NCBI RefSeq assembly: GCF_030317115.1
Contig: NZ_JASZYF010000001.1
Location: forward strand, 558,001-622,000
Direction: 5' to 3'
Source: Variovorax gracilis
GTDB taxonomy: Bacteria; Pseudomonadota; Gammaproteobacteria; Burkholderiales; Burkholderiaceae_C
DNA: 64,000 nucleotides
A program made the position numbers and the translations under genes. The stretch's first letter is position 1. Each line of letters begins with the position of its first letter. This document shows, one piece after another, positions 27,457 to 35,397 of the stretch. A model generated the notes under the pieces. That model saw only the letters and a program-made list of their open reading frames with translations. It was not told where the DNA came from and did no database searches.

Positions 27457-28484
27457 GGCGATCCCCATGTCGACATGGAGCCGATCGCCAGTGTGGCGCA
27501 AAGCGCCGACAGTGCGACCACTCGACGCCCCAATGCCACTGCGCGCAGCGTGTCGCATGCGAACGGCTGACGCCCCGCAGGGTTCAGGGTGTATGCGCCC
27601 GGCTTCGCGAGCCGCACGCCGAGCAACAGAGCCATCGCGGCCATCGGCCAACCGCTGTTGGGGGATGGCGTCTTCCGCGCTTCCGATCGGAGCTCACGCA
27701 TTGCCATCCCCGCGCCGGAGAAAAGGGAGCAGCACAGAAGCAGCAATGCCGTGAGGCGGGCCGGCACCCAGGAGAGCACGTCGTCGGCCCGGGCAGCCCA
27801 TTTCCCGGCCCACTCCCACCTTCGGCCGTCGCGCTCGCCGCGGTAGCCCCACATCGCGTCGGCCGTGTTGGCGAAGCGATAGACCGCCGCGCCGGGCAAT
27901 CCGAACAGCACGAACCAGAAGACGGGTGCGACCAGCGAATCGTTGAGGTTCTCGGACAGGGATTCGATCGCGCTTTCACGGACCTCGCTGGCACTCAATG
28001 CGCTGACGTCGCGGCTGACGAGTCTTGCGAGTTGCGTGCGGCCCACAACGAGGGAACGATCGAGTGCGCCCTCGACTTCGAGCACCTCGTCGCGAAGCAT
28101 GCGCCATGCAAGCAGTGGTTTGAGCGCTAGGCCTGTCAGCAAGGCAGCCGCCCACATTGGCAGGCCCTGTGCAGCCGCGGTCAGGCCCCATGCCACGACC
28201 AGCACCAGGAAGGCACCCGCACACCAGGCAACACTGCCTGCGGCAAAACGGGAGAGATCACGCGTTGCTCCGGCGACTGCGGGCGGGGCGATGTGTCGGC
28301 CGGTCCAGCCCAGGTAGCGGCCGATCCAGACCACCGGATGCCAGCGCGCGGGGGGTTCGCCCAGCCAATGGTCGATGGTCAGGGCGAGCCAGAGGGCTGC
28401 GATCGATGCCAAGGCTGGCGCGCCCCCACCCCAGCCCTCCCCCAGAGGGAGAGCGAGCCATGCGGCGCCGGGCACGTTGGTCAC
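27453..28484 (-). CDS. cbiB: Adenosylcobinamide-phosphate synthase
   Basis: Joins adenosylcobyric acid to aminopropanol phosphate; an inner-membrane enzyme (also called CobD). Family elements: DHWLGEPPARWHPVVWIGRYL, the GLALKPLLAWRMLRDEVLEVE segment, SRDVSALSASEVRESAIESLSENLNDSLVAPVFW and the long hydrophobic helices. Up to 343 residues if the ATG at 28484 is used. The first 26 residues are encoded by a GC-rich repeat-like sequence with no family homology, so the true start may be the TTG near residue 27, just before SIAALWLALTID. Overlaps cobD by four bases. Confidence 0.93.
   Translation of the reverse strand: MTNVPGAAWLALPLGEGWGGGAPALASIAALWLALTIDHWLGEPPARWHPVVWIGRYLGWTGRHIAPPAVAGATRDLSRFAAGSVAWCAGAFLVLVVAWGLTAAAQGLPMWAAALLTGLALKPLLAWRMLRDEVLEVEGALDRSLVVGRTQLARLVSRDVSALSASEVRESAIESLSENLNDSLVAPVFWFVLFGLPGAAVYRFANTADAMWGYRGERDGRRWEWAGKWAARADDVLSWVPARLTALLLLCCSLFSGAGMAMRELRSEARKTPSPNSGWPMAAMALLLGVRLAKPGAYTLNPAGRQPFACDTLRAVALGRRVVALSALCATLAIGSMSTWGSP
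28423..28458. repeat. GC-rich intergenic-type repeat inside the 5' end of cbiB
   Basis: CCCCCACCCCAGCCCTCCC followed by CCAGAGGGAGAGCGAG, an imperfect palindrome (CCCTCCC/GAGGGAG). Similar 'ccccaccccagccctcccccagaggg' tracts are common dispersed elements between genes in Burkholderiales. Here it overlaps the annotated N-terminal codons of cbiB and would encode LPLGEGWGGGAP, which has no counterpart in the family. Confidence 0.6.
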
Positions 28485-28497
28485 GGGTTGGCGACGG

Positions 28498-29067
28498 CTA
28501 GTCTTCGATGCCGCGTTGGGCGGGGACCCCTGCCTTGAAGGCGTGCTTGATCATCTGCATCTCGGTGACCGTATCCGCCAGCTCGATGATTTCGGGCGGG
28601 CAGCGCCGGCCGGTCAGCACCACATGCACTTCCTTCGGTCGCGCGCGCAACGTTTCCAGCACGTCTTCGAGAGGCAGCCATCCGTAGATCAGCGGATAGG
28701 TGATCTCGTCCAGCACGACCAGGAAATACTCGCCCGACAGGATCGACGCCCTGGCTCTCTCCCAGCCGTCCCGGGCCAGTTGCGCGGAGTGCTCCAGGTC
28801 CTGGCTCTTCCAGCTGAAGCCGTCGCCCAGCCCTTCGATGGGGATGCCGATCTGCTCGAACATCCGGTGTTCGCCGAAGCGCGCCGTCGGCACCTTCATG
28901 AACTGGTAGATCTTCACGGCCTTGCCGCGGCCATGCGCGCGCAGTGCCAGGCCGAAGGCTGCCGTGCTCTTGCCCTTGCCGTCGCCGGTGTTGACGATGA
29001 CGACACCTCGCCGTTCGCCTTCAGGTTTTTCGTACGGTTTTTCGCTCGGTGGATTTTCGATTTGCAT
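28498..29067 (-). CDS. cobO: Cob(I)yrinic acid a,c-diamide adenosyltransferase
   Basis: Transfers the adenosyl group of ATP to reduced corrinoids, needed for both synthesis and salvage. The 189-residue product has the inverted Walker A of the family ([15 protein letters not shown], near residue 29), [10 protein letters not shown], the [10 protein letters not shown] segment and [15 protein letters not shown] use the ATG at 29067; an in-frame TTG four codons upstream is possible. It starts about 20 bases after the ATP-binding-protein gene and ends 13 bases before cbiB. Confidence 0.95.
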   Translation of the reverse strand: MQIENPPSEKPYEKPEGERRGVVIVNTGDGKGKSTAAFGLALRAHGRGKAVKIYQFMKVPTARFGEHRMFEQIGIPIEGLGDGFSWKSQDLEHSAQLARDGWERARASILSGEYFLVVLDEITYPLIYGWLPLEDVLETLRARPKEVHVVLTGRRCPPEIIELADTVTEMQMIKHAFKAGVPAQRGIED

Positions 29068-29087
29068 GAGTGCAGTCAATGAATTCG

Positions 29088-29879
29088 CTATCTGGGAACG
29101 GCCATCCAGTGCTCGGCGACCCGATGCACGACCACCCGCTGGTCGAACACCGCTTCCAGCGCGCGATGCGTGACCGCCTCGTCGCAGGCGCCGTGGTGCA
29201 ACACCAGGCCGCGCGCCATGACGACCATCGCGTCGGCGGCGAGCGCGGCGTTGAGTTCGTGAAGAACGCTGACCACGGTGCGGCCCTGGGCCACGAGTTC
29301 ACGGGTGGTCTGCATCCAGTCGGCCTGGTGCGGCGGATCGAGGTTGGCGAGCGGCTCGTCCATCAGCAGCACCTCGGCTTCGACCGCGAGCGCACGCGCC
29401 AGCAACACGCGCTGGCGTTCGCCACCCGAGAGTTGGCCGAGGGGACGGTCGCGCCAATCCCAGGCCTGCGTGCTGCGCAGCGCGCGCTCGACCGCGGCGC
29501 GATCGGCTTCGCTCGGCGCCGCGAGCCAGCGCTGGTGCGGCAGCCTCCCCAGCATGGCGACGTCGTAGACCATGAGGTCGTCCGCGCTGCCCTCGCCGGC
29601 CCCGCCCTGGCCGAGCCAGGACATCCGCCGCGCACGCTTGCGCCCGGACAGCGCGCCGAGCGGCTGCCCGAGCAGGCGGACCTCGCCGCCGTGCGGAAGC
29701 AGTCCCGCCACCACCTTGAGCAAGGTCGACTTGCCAGCGCCGTTGGGACCGACGATGCTGGTCCAGCGGCCGGCTGCGAACGCAAGGTCGATCCCATGCA
29801 GCACCTCCGTCACCCCGAGGGTCGCGCGCACGCCCAGCGCTTCCAGCGCGGGTTCCGGCGTGATACGTTGCGCGCTCAC
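29088..29879 (-). CDS. btuD: Cobalamin ABC transporter ATP-binding protein (BtuD-like)
   Basis: Energises corrinoid import. The 263-residue product has Walker [10 protein letters not shown] near residue 44, the signature LSGGERQR near residue 145, Walker [13 protein letters not shown] and the switch histidine in VLHELN. It starts with GTG overlapping the btuC stop (GTGA). An open frame continues upstream inside btuC but is not real. Sequence alone could also mean an iron-siderophore ATPase; the riboswitch, btuB and cob neighbours decide for cobalamin. Confidence 0.92.
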   Translation of the reverse strand: MSAQRITPEPALEALGVRATLGVTEVLHGIDLAFAAGRWTSIVGPNGAGKSTLLKVVAGLLPHGGEVRLLGQPLGALSGRKRARRMSWLGQGGAGEGSADDLMVYDVAMLGRLPHQRWLAAPSEADRAAVERALRSTQAWDWRDRPLGQLSGGERQRVLLARALAVEAEVLLMDEPLANLDPPHQADWMQTTRELVAQGRTVVSVLHELNAALAADAMVVMARGLVLHHGACDEAVTHRALEAVFDQRVVVHRVAEHWMAVPR

Positions 29880-30880
29880 AGGCCCCCCCGTGCGCTGCGC
29901 CGATGCATGAGCCACAGCAGATAGCCCCCGCCGAGCACCGCCGTCAACACACCGACCGGCAGTTCCTGCGGCGCGATCAGCCAACGCGCTAGCAGGTCGG
30001 CCGCCATCAGCAGCAGGCCGCCCATGGCGCTCGACAGCACGATCAGCCGAGCGTGCGTGGTCTTCACGACCGAGCGCACCAGATGCGGCGCCGCGAGCCC
30101 GACGAAGGCGATCAGCCCGGTCTGCGCAACGGCCGCGCCTGTAGCCAGCGCCAGCGCCGCGACCAGCGCGATACGCATGGCGCCCAACGGCAGGCCCAGG
30201 CTGCTGGCGGTCGCTTCGCCGAGCGCCAGTCCGTCGAGCAAGGGCGCCAGGGCCCAGCCGAGCAGCAGGCAGATCGCGCCGAGCCCGCCCATCACGGCGC
30301 AGGCGCTCCATCCGACCAGGCCGGTGCTGCCGAGCATGAAACCCTGGATGGCCTGAAGGATGTCGGCCGAGGCGATGGTAATCAGGTCCTTTGCTGCGCC
30401 GAGCACGACGCCGACGATCACCCCGGCAAGCAGCAGTCGCAGCGTCTGCTGCACGCCGCGCGCCAGCGCCAGCGTGAGCAACACCGCCAGCACCGCGCCG
30501 ATGAACGCGGCGCCCGTGAGCCCGAGACGCACCACCCATTGCGTACTGAGCGGCGACACGCCGAACATCATCAATGCGATCGCCATGCCGAGCGATGCGC
30601 CCGACGAGCTTCCCAGCAGATAGGGATCGGCCAGCGGATTGCGGAACAGTCCCTGGGCCACCGCACCCGCCAACCCGAGCAGCGCGCCCGCGAGCCACGC
30701 ACCCAGGGTACGCGGCAGGCGAATGTCCCAGACAATCTGCAGCGCGACCGGATCGTGCCGTGCCGCGAACACACTCTCGAAGCCCGTGCTGCCGATGCCT
30801 GCACCCAGCACCAGCAGCGCGGATGCCAGCGCCAGCAGCATGATGCCCAACACCAGCGCGCGGCGATGGTGGCTCTTCAC
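29876..30880 (-). CDS. btuC: Cobalamin ABC transporter permease (BtuC-like, FecCD family)
   Basis: Inner-membrane permease of 334 residues with about ten transmembrane helices. Family segments are RLPRTLGAWLAGALLGLAGAVAQGLFRNPLADPYLLGSSSGA near residue 55 and, in the C-terminal third, GLIAFVGLAAPHLVRSVV, which contacts the ATPase. It follows btuF by 28 bases and overlaps btuD by four. Confidence 0.94.
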   Translation of the reverse strand: MKSHHRRALVLGIMLLALASALLVLGAGIGSTGFESVFAARHDPVALQIVWDIRLPRTLGAWLAGALLGLAGAVAQGLFRNPLADPYLLGSSSGASLGMAIALMMFGVSPLSTQWVVRLGLTGAAFIGAVLAVLLTLALARGVQQTLRLLLAGVIVGVVLGAAKDLITIASADILQAIQGFMLGSTGLVGWSACAVMGGLGAICLLLGWALAPLLDGLALGEATASSLGLPLGAMRIALVAALALATGAAVAQTGLIAFVGLAAPHLVRSVVKTTHARLIVLSSAMGGLLLMAADLLARWLIAPQELPVGVLTAVLGGGYLLWLMHRRSARGGL

Positions 30881-30908
30881 GCGCGCCGACCTCGCACGGC
30901 GGCGCCGA

Positions 30909-31772
30909 TCACTTCGCCTTCTCCTGCAGGCAGTGCGCCATCAGACGCGCGGCCTCGCCCATGCGCGGGCCCGGCCGCACGAGCACATCCGATTCTGCCG
31001 CCGTGAAGCGGCAGATGCGACCTTCGCGCACGGCCTTGATACCCGCCCACCCCGGCCGCTGTTCCATCCCCTGCGCGCTGCGCTCGCCGACCATGATCAG
31101 GTCGGGATTGGCGCGGACCACGAACTCCGGATTGAGCTTTGGAAACGGTCCGAGCGAGGCGGGCACGATGTTCCGGACACCGAGCCGCGCGAGCGTTTCG
31201 CCGATGAACGAGACCTCTCCCGCTGCATAGGGCGTGCTGTTGATCTCGAAGTAAACACGCGTGCTCTTCACACCCGCGGGCAGCGACTGCGCCGCCGCGG
31301 AGACGCTGGCGTCGATGGCGCTCCACGCGCGTTGCGCATCGCTGGTGCCCAGCACCTGGCCGATCACGTCGAGTACGCGCCGCACATCGGCATGGCTCTT
31401 CGGTTCGAGCACCAGCACTTTGAGGCCCAACGTTTCGAGCCGCTCCGTGACGCGCGACGACTTGGCGAGCAACACCACGTCGGGCTTGAGCGCGACGATG
31501 GCCTCGACATTCGGATCGATGCCCCCGCCGACCTGCGGCAGCCCACGAACGGAATCGGGCCAGTTGGAATAGCGGTCGACGCCGACCAACCGATCGCATG
31601 CGCCCATCGTGCAGACGAACTCGGTCAGCGAAGGCAGCAGCGTGACGATGCGTTGCGGCGGCTTGGGCAAGTCCACGTTGACGCCGCGCTCGTCGGTCAC
31701 GACGACCGCTTGCGCCCCAAGGGCCAGCAGAGCCGCGGCCGCGGCGAGGGCAAGCCTTGCAGGAAGATTCAT
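30909..31772 (-). CDS. btuF: Cobalamin-binding periplasmic protein (BtuF-like)
   Basis: Captures corrinoids in the periplasm for BtuCD. The 287-residue product has a signal peptide (cleaved near residue 22, ALGAQA), then two lobes of the class III substrate-binding fold joined by a long helix: PQRIVTLLPSLTEFVCTMGACDRLVGVDRYSNWP, VVLLAKSS, and the C-terminal VLVRPGPRMGEAARLMA. The GVDRYSNWP segment is typical of B12 rather than siderophore binders. ATG overlaps the cobU stop by four bases. Confidence 0.94.
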   Translation of the reverse strand: MNLPARLALAAAAALLALGAQAVVVTDERGVNVDLPKPPQRIVTLLPSLTEFVCTMGACDRLVGVDRYSNWPDSVRGLPQVGGGIDPNVEAIVALKPDVVLLAKSSRVTERLETLGLKVLVLEPKSHADVRRVLDVIGQVLGTSDAQRAWSAIDASVSAAAQSLPAGVKSTRVYFEINSTPYAAGEVSFIGETLARLGVRNIVPASLGPFPKLNPEFVVRANPDLIMVGERSAQGMEQRPGWAGIKAVREGRICRFTAAESDVLVRPGPRMGEAARLMAHCLQEKAK

Positions 31773-32338
31773 TCAGGTTCTTTCAGGGTGATGGCCAGCC
31801 CCGCCACCATCATCGTGACACGGTCGCAGGCGCCGGCCACTTCCTGGTTGAGGCGGCCCAGACCATCGACAAACTCGCGCACCTCGCGGCCGAGCGGGAT
31901 CACACCCAGGCCGATCTCGTTGCCCACCAGAACCAGCGGGCCGGCCGATTCCTTGATCGCGTCGAGCAGTTCGGCAACGTCCGAGTCGACCGCAGGCATC
32001 GCACCCACTGGCCCGTTCACCGGCATGAGCAGGTTCGTGAGCCAGAGCGTGAGGCAGTCGACCACCACCAAGGTCTGCGGGGTGCCGTGCCGGCGCAAGG
32101 CCAGCGCAAGCGCGACCGGCTCTTCCACCGTCGCCATCGCAGGCACGCGCGCCGCACGGTCGGCGCGGTGCCGCTCGATGCGCGCGCGCATTTCGTCATC
32201 GTGCGCATGCGCCGTCGCGATCAGCACAGCCCGGTGCGCGGGCGATTGCGAAAGCCAGGCCGCGGCAAGCTGCTCGCCGCGGCGCGATTTGCCGCTTTTC
32301 TGACCGCCGAGGATCAGTTCGCGGCGAGCGATCTTCAC
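31769..32338 (-). CDS. cobU: Bifunctional adenosylcobinamide kinase / guanylyltransferase
   Basis: Phosphorylates adenosylcobinamide and attaches GMP, the first step of nucleotide-loop assembly. The 189-residue product has the P-loop LGGQKSGKS at residues 8-16, the guanylyl-accepting histidine region RIERHRADR, VVVDCLTLWLTNLL, and VGNEIGLGVIP. I start at the GTG at 32338, which overlaps the btuB stop (GTGA); longer in-frame starts lie inside btuB. Its product fits a salvage route for imported cobinamide. Confidence 0.94.
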   Translation of the reverse strand: MKIARRELILGGQKSGKSRRGEQLAAAWLSQSPAHRAVLIATAHAHDDEMRARIERHRADRAARVPAMATVEEPVALALALRRHGTPQTLVVVDCLTLWLTNLLMPVNGPVGAMPAVDSDVAELLDAIKESAGPLVLVGNEIGLGVIPLGREVREFVDGLGRLNQEVAGACDRVTMMVAGLAITLKEPE

Positions 32339-34218
32339 TTCGGCTGCCACCGCAAGGTCAGGTAGAAGGCCCGGCCGGGCTGGTTGTAGCCATAGGCCGT
32401 CTCGTATTCCACGTCGCCCACGTTCGCGACGCGGCCCTGCACGAACCATTCCTTCGCGAAGCGGTATTCCGCATAGAGGTCGACCGTGGTGTAGCTGTCG
32501 AGGAAGCGCAGGTTGGCTGTGTCGTCGAATCGGCTGCCCACATAGAGCGCCGATCCGCCCAGCTTCCAGTCGCCTGCGGCGTAGTCGATGCCGAGCGCCG
32601 CCTGCTCCTTCGAACGCCGGGGGAGCAACTTGCCGGTGATCTCGTTGTGCGGGTCGAGCGAGTCGTAGCTCGCATGCAAGCCGACATTGCCGAACTGGCC
32701 GTCATAGCTCAGCGTCGCACCCTGGATTCGGGCCCGCGGAATGTTCTGAGGCAGCGTCTCGTTGGTGATGAAGCCACGGACCTTGTTGTCGTATCCGACC
32801 AGCTTCACGGTGTGCACACCCTGCGTCCAGGTGATGCCGACATCCGTGTTCTTGCCCTCCTCCGGTTGCAGCGCAGGATTGCCGAAGCCCGGGAAGTAAA
32901 GCTGGTTGAACGACGGCGCGACGAAGCTGGTTCCCTGCGACACGTTCACTCGCCAGTTCGGCGAGATGCGATAGCCGTAGCCGGCGAACCAGTTGTTGTT
33001 GTCGCCGAACTGCGAGTTGCTGTCGTGCCGTGCATCGAGCTGCCAGCTGTGCGGGCCGGAGTTGCCGTTGAGGCCGACGAACGCAGAATCGATGGCGCGA
33101 TCGGTCACCGTGTATCTCGTGTCGCTGTTCACGTCCTGGTCGCGGCGCTCGAGGCCTGCCATGACGGTACCGATCGGCGTGGCGAAGTCGTTCTGCCAGA
33201 GATACTGGTTCTCCACGGTCTCGAACAGGCCCGGCAGGTTGAAAGGCGCGGCCACGATGGCGCGGCTGTAGTCCTCGCTGCGTGCATAGCGTAGCTGGGT
33301 GGTCCAGTTCGACATGACGGTGCCGCGCGCACCGACGTAGGTGGTCTGCGTACGCAAGGTGCCGCGGGTGTCGCGGTTCGGACCGTCGTCGTAGTGGTTC
33401 AGGCCGTCGGCATACAGCAGCCCGGCGTCGACCTTCCAGTCTGGGTTGATCTGGTAGCCCAGCGAAGCGTTGACTGCGCTTTGCGAAAAGGGATCGCGAT
33501 CAGGGTTGTAGTTGCCGAATTGCACCTTGCTGTTGGTTGCCGAGAAACTCTTGTCGATTGTGCGCTGGATGTCCAAGGAATAGGTCGCGGCCCCGGAGGC
33601 GCCGCTGAAGCCGCCCGTGATCTGCTTGTAGCTGTCGGTGCCGACGGTCGCGGACGCACGCGGGCTGAAGACCGGATCCCCCGCATTGGCCTTGCGGGTG
33701 AAGATCTGCACCACGCCGCCCACGGCATCGCTGCCGTACAGCGCGGAGGCCGGCCCCTTCACCACTTCGATGCGATCGATCATCTCGACGGGAATGTTGT
33801 CCCACGACGGTGTGCCGGCGGTGGCCGATCCGTAGCGTATCCCGTCGATCAGCAGGATGGTATGGCGAGCCTCGGCGCCGCGGATGAAGACGTTGCTCGT
33901 CTTGCCGCGACCGCCGGTGGCCGACACCTGGACGCCTGCAAGGCGCGCCAATATGTCCGGCAGGGTGCGGTTGGCCAACTGCTCGATCTGCGCGCGCTCG
34001 ATGACGACGGTGTCCGACACCAGTTCGTCGATGCGCGTCGGCGTGCGGGTCGCGGTCACGACGGTTTCGGGGAGCGCGGGCGCCGTGCCTTGCGCGAGTG
34101 CTGGAAGCGCGAACCCTGTCAGCAGTGGAGCAACCGACAAGGAAAGGGCATGGGCACGCGCGAGCGGCCACGGCGAAGCACACCGGGCGGCGCGGGTAGA
34201 GGAAACGCAGATTTTCAT
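32335..34218 (-). CDS. btuB: TonB-dependent cobalamin receptor BtuB
   Basis: Outer-membrane 22-strand barrel importing corrinoids. The 627-residue product has a signal peptide ending LPALAQG near residue 43, a TonB-box-like segment PETVVTATRTPTRIDE, a plug domain (residues about 60-170, with VFIRGAEARHTILLIDGIRYG and VVKGPASALYGSDAVGGVVQIFT), and the barrel ending with the aromatic residue of FYLTLRWQPK. No good Shine-Dalgarno sequence precedes the ATG, in keeping with translational control by the leader. First gene of the eight-gene operon. Confidence 0.96.
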   Translation of the reverse strand: MKICVSSTRAARCASPWPLARAHALSLSVAPLLTGFALPALAQGTAPALPETVVTATRTPTRIDELVSDTVVIERAQIEQLANRTLPDILARLAGVQVSATGGRGKTSNVFIRGAEARHTILLIDGIRYGSATAGTPSWDNIPVEMIDRIEVVKGPASALYGSDAVGGVVQIFTRKANAGDPVFSPRASATVGTDSYKQITGGFSGASGAATYSLDIQRTIDKSFSATNSKVQFGNYNPDRDPFSQSAVNASLGYQINPDWKVDAGLLYADGLNHYDDGPNRDTRGTLRTQTTYVGARGTVMSNWTTQLRYARSEDYSRAIVAAPFNLPGLFETVENQYLWQNDFATPIGTVMAGLERRDQDVNSDTRYTVTDRAIDSAFVGLNGNSGPHSWQLDARHDSNSQFGDNNNWFAGYGYRISPNWRVNVSQGTSFVAPSFNQLYFPGFGNPALQPEEGKNTDVGITWTQGVHTVKLVGYDNKVRGFITNETLPQNIPRARIQGATLSYDGQFGNVGLHASYDSLDPHNEITGKLLPRRSKEQAALGIDYAAGDWKLGGSALYVGSRFDDTANLRFLDSYTTVDLYAEYRFAKEWFVQGRVANVGDVEYETAYGYNQPGRAFYLTLRWQPK

Positions 34219-34244
34219 GGGAGCGACAAAAGATCAATGTCCCT

Positions 34245-34264
34245 CACCGGCTTCCCCGCCGGTG
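34245..34264 (-). promoter_or_regulatory. Hairpin in the btuB leader (possible expression platform)
   Basis: A 7-bp stem, CACCGGC / GCCGGTG, with a six-base loop lies between the cobalamin aptamer and the btuB start, 27 bases before the ATG. No T-tract follows directly, so a Rho-independent stop is unlikely; translation control is more plausible. Confidence 0.5.
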
Positions 34265-34304
34265 CTTGGACGTCATGGCCGCGTGCACGCCTTCAGACAT
34301 GCGG

Positions 34305-34527
34305 CAGCCGCCTCGTTGGCCGGTATCCGGGCTGGCAGCGCGGCCCTCGCCGCCTTCCCAGAGGCCTGTTTCAGGGCGTCCAGTGGCTGATTGACGAGGT
34401 GGCACCCGATGGGCGCCGTCTGCTTGACCGTTGCGGGGGCAGCGCAGGCTGGCTCGGCCCTGGGGGGCCTCGACTCCTGCTTCCCGTTGAACTGCGACGC
34501 GTGAACCGCGGCGCGAGCACCAACGCG
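34305..34527 (-). ncRNA. Cobalamin riboswitch (B12 element) upstream of btuB
   Basis: On the minus strand the leader carries the two best conserved parts of the aptamer in the right order: GCTGCCCCCGCAACGGT (about 34432-34448) and the B12 box GCCAGCCCGGATACCGGCC (34317-34335). A GGTGC segment and AACGGGAAGC lie at the 5' side (34498-34525), again as in the consensus. Binding of adenosylcobalamin is known to reduce expression of the following genes, so the whole btuB-cobU-btuFCD-cobO-cbiB-cobD operon should be repressed by B12. Confidence 0.93.
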
Positions 34528-34531
34528 CGGG

Positions 34532-34537
34532 ATTTTA
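34532..34537 (-). promoter_or_regulatory. Probable -10 element of the btuB operon
   Basis: TAAAAT on the minus strand, seven to eight bases before the 5' end of the riboswitch aptamer. No good -35 was found. It is about 30 bases from the -10 of the divergent zapB-like gene, so the two promoters overlap. Confidence 0.5.
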
Positions 34538-34563
34538 GGTGGAAACCCGCCACCGCCGGAATC

Positions 34564-34569
34564 TACAAT
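34564..34569 (+). promoter_or_regulatory. Probable -10 element of the zapB-like/zapA unit
   Basis: TACAAT ends eight bases before the ATG at 34578. A transcript starting the usual 6-7 bases downstream would have almost no leader, and no Shine-Dalgarno sequence is present. Confidence 0.45.
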
Positions 34570-34577
34570 CGCCCTCC

Positions 34578-34802
34578 ATGCCTGCATCCAGCCGTATTGA
34601 ACAGATCGCCGAGCGTGTCGAACGCCTGCTTGTGCGCCATGAAGAAGTACAGCGCACCAATGCGTTGCTGCAGGACCAGGTGGACGCGCTCACGCGCGAA
34701 CGCGATGCGCTCAAGTCCCGGCTCGCCGCGGCGCGCACACGGCTCGATGCCTTGCTCGAGCAGCTGCCGGCCGATCCCTCCCAAGACGCATCCTCTTCCT
34801 GA
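34578..34802 (+). CDS. Small coiled-coil protein, ZapB-like / TIGR02449 type
   Basis: A 74-residue product that is almost one continuous coiled coil (RIEQIAERVERLLVRHEEVQRTNALLQDQVDALTRERDALKSRL...) with a short acidic and serine-rich tail. Small coiled-coil genes directly ahead of zapA are common in beta- and gammaproteobacteria and are thought to act at the division septum; homology to ZapB proper is not shown. Its stop overlaps the zapA ATG by one base (TGATG), so translation is likely coupled. No clear ribosome-binding site. Confidence 0.75.
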   Translation: MPASSRIEQIAERVERLLVRHEEVQRTNALLQDQVDALTRERDALKSRLAAARTRLDALLEQLPADPSQDASSS

Positions 34803-35119
34803 TGAAACAAATCGAAGTCCAGATCATGGGCCAAAGTTACCTGCTCGGCTGCCCGGAAGGCGGCGAAGCGCAATTGCGCGAAGCGGTCGAAAGAGTCGAT
34901 GCCGCGATGTGCAAGATCCGCGACGCGGGCAAGGTCAAGGCGCGGGACCGCATCGCGGTGCTCGCATCGCTCAATCTGGCATTCGACCTCGTGCAGCGCG
35001 AAGCCGCGCCTGCCCCTGCGCCCACAGCAGCAACCGATACCGGCCCCGACGACGCGCGCGCCTCACAATTGATACAGCGTCTGGACCAAGCACTTGCCGG
35101 TGACGGACATTTACTCTGA
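34802..35119 (+). CDS. zapA: Cell division protein ZapA
   Basis: Bundles FtsZ filaments at the division ring. The 105-residue product begins with the ZapA fold (IEVQIMGQSYLLGCPEGGEAQLREAVERVDAAM), then ARDRIAVLASLNLAFDL and an alanine/proline-rich linker before a C-terminal helix. Size is normal. It is followed 40 bases later by 6S RNA, an order found in many proteobacteria. Confidence 0.92.
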   Translation: MKQIEVQIMGQSYLLGCPEGGEAQLREAVERVDAAMCKIRDAGKVKARDRIAVLASLNLAFDLVQREAAPAPAPTAATDTGPDDARASQLIQRLDQALAGDGHLL

Positions 35120-35147
35120 AGGCATTCGCCGAAGCCCCGAGCGGGCG

Positions 35148-35153
35148 TAAAAT
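35148..35153 (+). promoter_or_regulatory. Probable -10 element of 6S RNA
   Basis: TAAAAT six bases before the 5' end of the predicted 6S RNA. A weak -35 (TTCGCC, 35125-35130) lies 17 bases upstream. Confidence 0.5.
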
Positions 35154-35158
35154 GCACC

Positions 35159-35340
35159 GTGTCTGCGGTGCGCGTCGGGCTCTATATGTCCTTGTTCCAA
35201 TGCTCTACGGAGCAGGGCTTGGTATATCGCTCGGTGGGTGTGATCATCTCGCGTCAGATGAACCCGAAGCCTTGCTGCCCTCGCCCACCTGAACCCCGGT
35301 TCAGGATGCGAGTCCGGCCCACACTCGCAGACACCTATTC
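35159..35340 (+). ncRNA. ssrS: 6S RNA
   Basis: 6S RNA binds sigma-70 RNA polymerase in stationary phase by mimicking an open promoter. The evidence is structural and positional: a perfect 9-bp closing stem GTGTCTGCG (35159-35167) with CGCAGACAC (35326-35334); an inner GGGCT/AGTCC helix; a 3' central-bubble hairpin CCTGAACC/GGTTCAGG; and a long apical arm with AGCAGGGCTTGG pairing CCGAAGCCTTGCT and a TCATCT/AGATGA tip. Length about 180 nt, position just after zapA, own -10 box, and a strong terminator behind it. Confidence 0.87.
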
Positions 35341-35346
35341 CTGACG

Positions 35347-35379
35347 GCCACGGCCCCTTCACGGGGCCGTGGCTTTTTT
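35347..35379 (+). terminator. Strong intrinsic terminator after 6S RNA
   Basis: An 11-bp perfect stem, GCCACGGCCCC / GGGGCCGTGGC, with a five-base loop and a run of six T. It ends 19 bases before the TauE-family gene, so that gene must have little read-through or its own promoter in the terminator region. Confidence 0.93.
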
Positions 35380-35397
35380 CTGGACTCGCTTGCTTTC

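Noticed and set aside
29879..30698. N-terminal extension of the BtuD-like ATPase
   Set aside because: The extension is out of frame with, and entirely inside, btuC; the GTG at 29879 overlapping the btuC stop is the natural start.
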